Source of the DNA: Verrucomicrobiaceae bacterium
Lineage (GTDB): Bacteria; Verrucomicrobiota; Verrucomicrobiia; Verrucomicrobiales; Verrucomicrobiaceae
DNA: 64,000 nt
Reading direction: 5' to 3'
Assembly (NCBI GenBank): GCA_016713245.1
Contig: JADJPM010000004.1
Location: 1,302,001 to 1,366,000 of the forward strand
In this document: positions 59,882 to 64,000 of the stretch, in pieces
Position numbering within the stretch: position 1 is the stretch's first letter
Layout: each line of letters opens with the position of its first letter
The notes under the pieces: model-generated
Databases searched by the model: none
Seen by the model: the letters and a program-made list of their open reading frames with translations, nothing else
What the model was told of the DNA's origin: nothing
Program-made: the position numbers and the translations under genes

Positions 59882-60730
59882 TCACGGATCGTCCTTGCCC
59901 GCGATGAAGTCGCGAAAGGCCTGGGCCACGCGTTGGGTCATCGCGGCCGATTCGCCGGGCAGTCTGCGGCCGTCGATGGCGGCCAGCGGATGCACATCGC
60001 GGGTGCTGGAAGTCAAAAAAGCCTCCTGGCAGCATTCGAGAATCGAAAGCGGCATCGTCTCTTCACGAATCACAATCCCCGCATGCTGACAGGCCTCAAT
60101 CACGAGGGCACGCGTGACACCTGCGAGGCATCCACTCTCCAGTGGCGGCGTCTTTACGACGTTGTCATGCACCACGAAGAGATTCGTGCCGGTGCCTTCG
60201 CAAAGCTCGCCACGCGTGTTCGCCAAGATGGCCTCGCCGGCGCCGCGTGATTTGGCATCGGCCAAGGCGCGGGCGTTTTCGCCGTAAGAAGTCGATTTGA
60301 TGCCAGCGAGGGCACCACGCTCATTTCGAGTCCAGGGCACGGTCACCGCCGTTTCAGTCGGCGGCCAAGGTTTGAGCATGGAAGCCACCACCGTCATCGT
60401 CGGCGTATCATGACCGCGATCCGAGCCCAGCGGGCCATCACCGCTCGTGACGGTCACGCGGATGCGGGCATCGCGCATGTCATTCGCCTCCATCACATCC
60501 TGAATGGCGGCGATGAACAGCTCAAAGCGCGGCGCAGCAAAGCCCATCGCATCGCAGGAGGCCACGAGCCGTTTCCAATGCCGAATGGCCGTGAAGGGCT
60601 TGCCGTGTCGAGCCACCAAGGTTTCGAAAACACCATCCCCGACGAGGAAACCATGATCGAAGGGGGAGATGCGGGCTTCCGCCGTCGGGAAGACGGTTCC
60701 ATTGATCCAGATGTGGGAGGGGAGGCTCAT
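59882..60730 (-). CDS. Class IV aminotransferase (BCAT/D-amino-acid aminotransferase/ADC lyase type)
   Basis: The 282-residue PLP enzyme shows WINGTVFPTAEARISPFDHGFLVGDGVFET at the N-terminus. The Schiff-base lysine should be Lys145 in GIKSTSYGENARALADAKSRG, followed by ANTRGELCEGTGTNLFVV and the C-terminal FLTSSTRDVHPLAAIDGR. The family covers branched-chain aminotransferases, D-amino acid aminotransferases and 4-amino-4-deoxychorismate lyase (PabC). Lack of PabB or Ilv neighbours leaves the substrate open. The upstream region holds a TTCAAC/GTTGAA simple-repeat array (60731-60770). The gene converges with DUF1501 and is downstream of the GcvH-like gene. Confidence 0.85.
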   Translation of the reverse strand: MSLPSHIWINGTVFPTAEARISPFDHGFLVGDGVFETLVARHGKPFTAIRHWKRLVASCDAMGFAAPRFELFIAAIQDVMEANDMRDARIRVTVTSGDGPLGSDRGHDTPTMTVVASMLKPWPPTETAVTVPWTRNERGALAGIKSTSYGENARALADAKSRGAGEAILANTRGELCEGTGTNLFVVHDNVVKTPPLESGCLAGVTRALVIEACQHAGIVIREETMPLSILECCQEAFLTSSTRDVHPLAAIDGRRLPGESAAMTQRVAQAFRDFIAGKDDP

Positions 60731-60794
60731 GAACGTTCAACATTCAACGTTGAACGCTCAACGTTCAACCGCTTGGGCGTTGGAAGTTGGAGGT

Positions 60795-61280
60795 TCAATG
60801 TTCAGCGTTATCCCCTTCCTCCTCGCCGTGGCCTTCTTCGGCCATGCGGTGGATGGTGGCGCTGAGCAGGTCGATGTAGCCCTGCACGTCGAGACTCTCC
60901 GGCTCGGGTTCACCGCGAATGGAATACAGCCAGCCCTGCTCATAAGGATCGCTGCGCACGATGCAGGCATCTTGCTTGAGGAGCGGATTGCCGCCGGCAA
61001 AGGCACCGCTCATCACGCAATAAACATCCGAGGCCGCCTTGAAGCCCTCCACCCAGCCGATGTTGTCGCCGGGAGCCACGGGGCCGCCTTCGGTAGGTTT
61101 CCATTCGCAATCAACTAACTCGCCCAGCATGCGCGTGGCGAATTTCGTGAAGCCCACACGCCACAGGCCGGGCTCCCCCTCCACCGGAGCCATCCAGTAG
61201 TGCGACCGCGAGTAGCGGAAGGTGTCCGGGAAGCGGGCGGAGAAGCGGGCGTGTTTGAAGCGAATGAAATTCAGCGGCAT
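60795..61280 (-). CDS. Glycine cleavage system H protein-like (lipoyl-carrier) protein
   Basis: ATG 61280 gives 161 residues. The core matches GcvH: LWRVGFTKFATRMLGELVDCEW, then the lipoylation hairpin GWVEGFKAASDVYCVMSGAF with candidate lipoyl-Lys81, and PYEQGWLYSIRG at the end. The N-terminus (residues 1-40) is a non-GcvH extension and the C-terminal tail is acidic (EEGHGEEEGDNAEH). No gcvT or gcvP genes are nearby, so it may be one of the stand-alone GcvH-like lipoyl carriers. It lies upstream of the aminotransferase on the same strand. Confidence 0.82.
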   Translation of the reverse strand: MPLNFIRFKHARFSARFPDTFRYSRSHYWMAPVEGEPGLWRVGFTKFATRMLGELVDCEWKPTEGGPVAPGDNIGWVEGFKAASDVYCVMSGAFAGGNPLLKQDACIVRSDPYEQGWLYSIRGEPEPESLDVQGYIDLLSATIHRMAEEGHGEEEGDNAEH

Positions 61281-61404
61281 CGGGCAGGAGCAGGGTGGGT
61301 GGAGTGTGGGAGTAGTGGAGTGTTGGAGGGATCGGACAAGCCAATACTCCATCACTCCCGTATTCCATCACTCCATCAAGCCGCGTCCCGTCTAAAAACA
61401 CCTC

Positions 61405-61439
61405 GGCCCGGTGGAACCCAACCAAAATTCCACCGGGCC
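61405..61439. terminator. Strong hairpin, probable terminator
   Basis: GGCCCGGTGGAA pairs with TTCCACCGGGCC across an 11-base loop. It is followed by TTT on the plus strand and a few bases later by a T-run (GTGTTTTTA) on the minus strand. No plus-strand gene ends here, so it more likely terminates the leftward operon ending at 61809 or insulates the GcvH-like gene. Confidence 0.55.
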
Positions 61440-61641
61440 TTTAGGTGACCAGTGAGCCCCCAACCATGAAGTGACTCACTAGCTCGTTGTTTTGTCTTCC
61501 GAGCGAACCCGGAAAGTTTTGAAGCTCTCGCCTCAACCGAGTTCTTGAATGAGCAGCCTGCGGGCCAACCTGTGTGACGATTCGCAGAAATTTTGTGCGA
61601 ACTGAAATTTTTTCAGCACGCGGCAGACGAGGCCGAAAAAG
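61440..61641. other. Gene-free stretch upstream of the GcvH-like gene
   Basis: These ~200 AT-richer bases hold no ORF I can support. The segment 61290-61380 between here and the GcvH-like start contains CACTCCA-type simple repeats. An AT-rich region with AAATTTTGTG and AAATTTTTTC near 61590-61615 could hold a promoter, but I cannot point to a clear pair of elements. Confidence 0.5.
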
Positions 61642-61806
61642 GTAGGCCGGATGTGTTGGGCGAAGACGACGATGTGGTTCTCATCGTGAACATCGCCCAA
61701 CTATCCGGCTCGTGAAGCTCACGGCAGCTCCCCAGCCAGCCGGATAGTTCGGCGATGGGGTTTGGTCTGTTGGCGGAGTCCGCCTCGCCGAACACATCCG
61801 GCCTAC
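61642..61806. repeat. Composite palindromic repeat after the legumain-like gene
   Basis: Outer arms GTAGGCCGGATGTGTT... (61642-61663) pair with ...AACACATCCGGCCTAC (61785-61806). Inside, 61690-61709 pairs with 61737-61757 (CATCGCCCAACTATCCGG type). The block ends 2 bases before the gene's stop codon at 61809. It is another interspersed element and may act as a terminator. Confidence 0.8.
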
Positions 61807-61808
61807 GA

Positions 61809-62765
61809 TCATGATCCGGAATACACCGCGGCTAGATCACGCAGCAGTTTTTCGAGCTGCGAGTAATAGGCCTCGTCGCCGAGTGCTGCCTGTTTCTCGC
61901 GGAGCTTCTTGATTTGGCCTTCGAGCGCATCGCGCTTGGTGCGCTGCTCATCGGTGAGCTTCTTCTCCTCGTCGCTGAGCACGAGGACAAGTTGCGCGGC
62001 ACGCTCGCCGTCGAGCTTGGCATCGGCGGGCGGTGCTTCGAGGGTTTCGCGACGGGTGGGCACGCCATCACCGTTGTCTTCGAGCAGGGCGTGCTCGGTG
62101 GCGAGGCGTTCGTCGAGTTCGTAAAAGGTCGCCGCCGCCTTGCTCGCATGGCGGAAGGCCTCCAGAAGCGACACCTGCTTGTCCTGATCGAAATCGGCCT
62201 CAGGTAGTCCACCGATGGCTTCGGCGAAGTACTCGCCGAAACGGGCATAAAACACCTCATCGGGACTTTTCGTCGAGGTGATGAGGATTCGACCTTTTCC
62301 TGCCAGCGGCCGCAGAAAGCCGCCGCTCGATGAGGCGGTGTGAATGACGGCGATTTCCTGCTTCAGCGGTGCCAACCACCCGGCGAGCTGTTTGGCATCA
62401 AAATCGGGTCCTTCGGCATTGAACATCGCCTCGCGACCATCAAACGTGCCGTGACCGATCAACACCAGCCACATCGAGCGATCCGCTTTCGAGTTCGCGA
62501 GTCGTTTTTCAAGTTTCGCGGTCGTTTCGGCACCTGAGATCAATTCGATGGGAACCTCACCCTTCGCGCAGGCCGCCTTCCAGGCCTCCACCTGCGTCGT
62601 GAACTTCGTGCCAAACTCCTCCTCGCCATCCGCACCACGAACGATGACGACATCGAGGTTTCGTGCCGCCAATGAGCTCACGAGCAGGAGCAAAAATCCC
62701 ACTGTAGCGGAAAACGTAAGTTTTCCGGCGTGCTGACGCCCGCCGCTACGAGGAAACCAGGTCAT
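61809..62765 (-). CDS. Legumain/caspase-like (C13-type) protein lacking the catalytic cysteine
   Basis: ATG 62765 overlaps the upstream stop codon by one base (TGATG), so this start is coupled and gives 318 residues. After a repeat-encoded N-terminus comes a signal sequence (VGFLLLLVSSLAARN). The domain looks like peptidase C13: LDVVIVRGADGEEEFG, the His105 motif LVLIGHGTFDGREAMFN, then AVIHTASSSGGFLRPLAGKGRIL, where the family Cys position is Ser145, and TSPDEVFYARFGEYF-like text. The C-terminal half is a coiled coil (EEKKLTDEQRTKRDALEGQIKKLREKQ). With Ser instead of Cys it may be a non-catalytic binding protein. Confidence 0.75.
   Translation of the reverse strand: MTWFPRSGGRQHAGKLTFSATVGFLLLLVSSLAARNLDVVIVRGADGEEEFGTKFTTQVEAWKAACAKGEVPIELISGAETTAKLEKRLANSKADRSMWLVLIGHGTFDGREAMFNAEGPDFDAKQLAGWLAPLKQEIAVIHTASSSGGFLRPLAGKGRILITSTKSPDEVFYARFGEYFAEAIGGLPEADFDQDKQVSLLEAFRHASKAAATFYELDERLATEHALLEDNGDGVPTRRETLEAPPADAKLDGERAAQLVLVLSDEEKKLTDEQRTKRDALEGQIKKLREKQAALGDEAYYSQLEKLLRDLAAVYSGS
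62704..62749. repeat. Three-hairpin palindromic element inside the legumain-like gene
   Basis: Outer stem GTAGCGG/CCGCTAC (62704-62710, 62743-62749) encloses two hairpins: GGAAAAC/GTTTTCC (62709-62726) and GGCG/CGCC (62727-62740). The element lies between the coupled ATG and the hydrophobic signal core, and encodes in-frame residues (SGGRQHAGKLTFSAT). Confidence 0.75.
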
Positions 62766-64000
62766 CACGCCATCCCTCCTTTCCGTCGCAGCGCCCACTC
62801 GCCGAGGAGGAGGAGCAAAATGGCCGCGAAGACCCACGGCGTGTGCCACAGCGGCGTGGCGAGCGTGACCTCGACGGGCACGCGGATGTTTTTGAGCATC
62901 TCCGGCAGCGTTTCGATGTCTGGCAAAGCGATCATCTTGCCGCCGGTGTCCTCGGCGAGGCGTTTCATCAAGTCGCGATTCGGCTCCAGCTTCGCAAACT
63001 CGACCGCGAGCGGATCATGCGTCCAGCCGACGGCCTTCGTGCCCAGTGGCGTGCGTTTTTCGGCCTCCTCGACCATCGCGGTGGCGCGGTAGTTACCGGG
63101 CTTGCTGGCAAAAAAATCCGTCTCGAACAAGCCGGGCTCCTTCAGGCTCGGCTCGGCAAAGAGCTGTGACTTGGTTCCATCCGGCTGCGTGACCTCGATC
63201 TTCACGATGGCATCGCTGTTCGCCTTGAAGGCGCGATCTTTGACCCGCACGGCCAGCTTCACGCGTTCGCGATCCGCGGCATCGATCTCGGCCGTGAAGC
63301 CCACCGCATCCGCCACATCGACGACGAGCCAGCGCATGAGCTGACGCCACAGGCGGTCCATGTCCTTGTGCGAATCGTCATCATGCAGGCCCCAGCGCCA
63401 CAGATCGCCGATGAGCATGCCGCCGACGCGTCCCTCGCCAAAACGCTGCACCACGATGGCCGGGTAGCTGTTCTGCGCATCGGAGACCGTCGCCAGGATG
63501 CTCGCACCGGGTTTGATCGAGAAGGCCGGATTCACCGATTGAAAGGCCGCCATGCTCGCGAGGCGCTTCTCATTCTCCTCGCGATCCGAACGCAGCCGCA
63601 TCCACGACTCCAGCCAGCCTTCCCGCGTGAGATTGAACCTCGCATCACCAATCGCCGGACCGCTTTCCGTCTGATCGAGATACACCGGCAGCATGCGACC
63701 AATCGGCGGGTTGTCGTAGCCACCCGCCCGGAAGCTTTCCTGGCCGCCGAGCATCAGCAACGCGCCACCGCGTTCGCTCACGAAGCGTTCGATAAGGTTC
63801 ATCTGCTCCTGCGTGAAAAACTGCGCCTCGATGTCATCGAGAATGATGGCGCGAAACTCCGCGAAGAAGTCCTCCGCGGCCTTGGGAAAGCCATCGCTGA
63901 GCTCTTTGGCATCCTTGGTGCCCAAACGGATGATCACCGGCTGGTCGTAGCGCTGCGCCTCCTCGCCTTCTTTGGCTCCAAAGCCACGAAACAGCGGATT
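62765..64000 (-). CDS. Membrane protein with GATase-like domain (partial, runs off the right edge)
   Basis: The frame is open at the window edge, so the N-terminus is missing; at least 411 residues are visible. The visible N-terminal part resembles class I glutamine-amidotransferase-like domains of large VWA/CARDB membrane proteins (AIILDDIEAQFFTQEQMNLIERFV, ERGGALLMLGGQESF, GRMLPVYLDQTE). A beta-rich region follows (LAVRVKDRAFKANSDAIVKIEV), then one C-terminal transmembrane segment (PWVFAAILLLLLGEWALRRKGG). Such proteins are encoded in MoxR-DUF58-VWA operons of PVC bacteria. It is translationally coupled to the legumain-like gene. Confidence 0.8.
   Translation of the reverse strand, partial: NPLFRGFGAKEGEEAQRYDQPVIIRLGTKDAKELSDGFPKAAEDFFAEFRAIILDDIEAQFFTQEQMNLIERFVSERGGALLMLGGQESFRAGGYDNPPIGRMLPVYLDQTESGPAIGDARFNLTREGWLESWMRLRSDREENEKRLASMAAFQSVNPAFSIKPGASILATVSDAQNSYPAIVVQRFGEGRVGGMLIGDLWRWGLHDDDSHKDMDRLWRQLMRWLVVDVADAVGFTAEIDAADRERVKLAVRVKDRAFKANSDAIVKIEVTQPDGTKSQLFAEPSLKEPGLFETDFFASKPGNYRATAMVEEAEKRTPLGTKAVGWTHDPLAVEFAKLEPNRDLMKRLAEDTGGKMIALPDIETLPEMLKNIRVPVEVTLATPLWHTPWVFAAILLLLLGEWALRRKGGMA

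Overview
The window looks like chromosomal DNA of a Verrucomicrobium, probably near Prosthecobacter/Verrucomicrobiaceae. The evidence is gene content only: four DUF1501 Tat-exported proteins, a PSD1-type cytochrome protein (DUF1549/DUF1553), a giant DUF1800 protein with Calx-beta and CHRD modules, a secreted protease with autotransporter-type beta repeats, a DUF6807 protein, a GxxExxY protein, and high GC. I see no rRNA, tRNA or CRISPR array.

Layout. 1-2786: a membrane cluster (unknown membrane protein, SpoIIM-like, RDD) divergent from a small DUF5362-like protein. 2883-8105: what I read as a decayed chromosomal integron. It has a leftward IntI-type integrase broken by three small hairpin-rich insertions, then rightward cassette-like ORFs (an orphan and a SnoaL-like protein) and three attC-like sites. 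An IS91-family element (HUH/Y2 transposase plus tyrosine recombinase) abuts one attC site, and a truncated second copy abuts another. 8465-11231: a group II intron with a frameshifted reverse transcriptase, lying between two direct copies of a 110-bp hairpin repeat. 11298-13715: an MFS transporter, a membrane protein and a small ExbB/MotA-like protein. 13810-18069: a probable copper locus centred on an MbnP-MbnH-like fusion, with a divergent metal-binding protein and two related anchored proteins. 18141-27845: DUF1501 plus a giant DUF1800 protein. 27965-30883: a DUF58-transglutaminase fusion. 30970-36213: DUF1501 plus PSD1 cytochrome. 36396-42509: an IS630 remnant, a secreted M66-like metalloprotease and a divergent GntR/LacI-type regulator. 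42516-49745: exported, probably carbohydrate-related proteins, including a 1317-residue multidomain protein ending in an azurin-like domain. 49844-61280: mostly housekeeping or conserved genes (DUF1501, J-domain protein, thymidylate kinase, efflux adaptor, M48 protease, a tandem paralogue pair, phosphodiesterase, cNMP-binding protein, class IV aminotransferase, GcvH-like protein). 61809-64000: the end of a leftward operon with a legumain-like protein lacking its cysteine.

Two themes stand out. First, at least six kinds of short palindromic repeat are scattered through the window, and several sit inside coding sequence: three disrupt the integrase, two stay in frame inside the 1317-residue protein, one supplies its signal peptide, and one encodes the N-terminus of the legumain-like protein. 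Second, the integron/IS91/group II intron region is a dense island of mobile DNA. The single-base frameshifts in the IS91 transposase and intron RT could be real decay or assembly error. All family names here come from reading motifs by eye; no database search was run.
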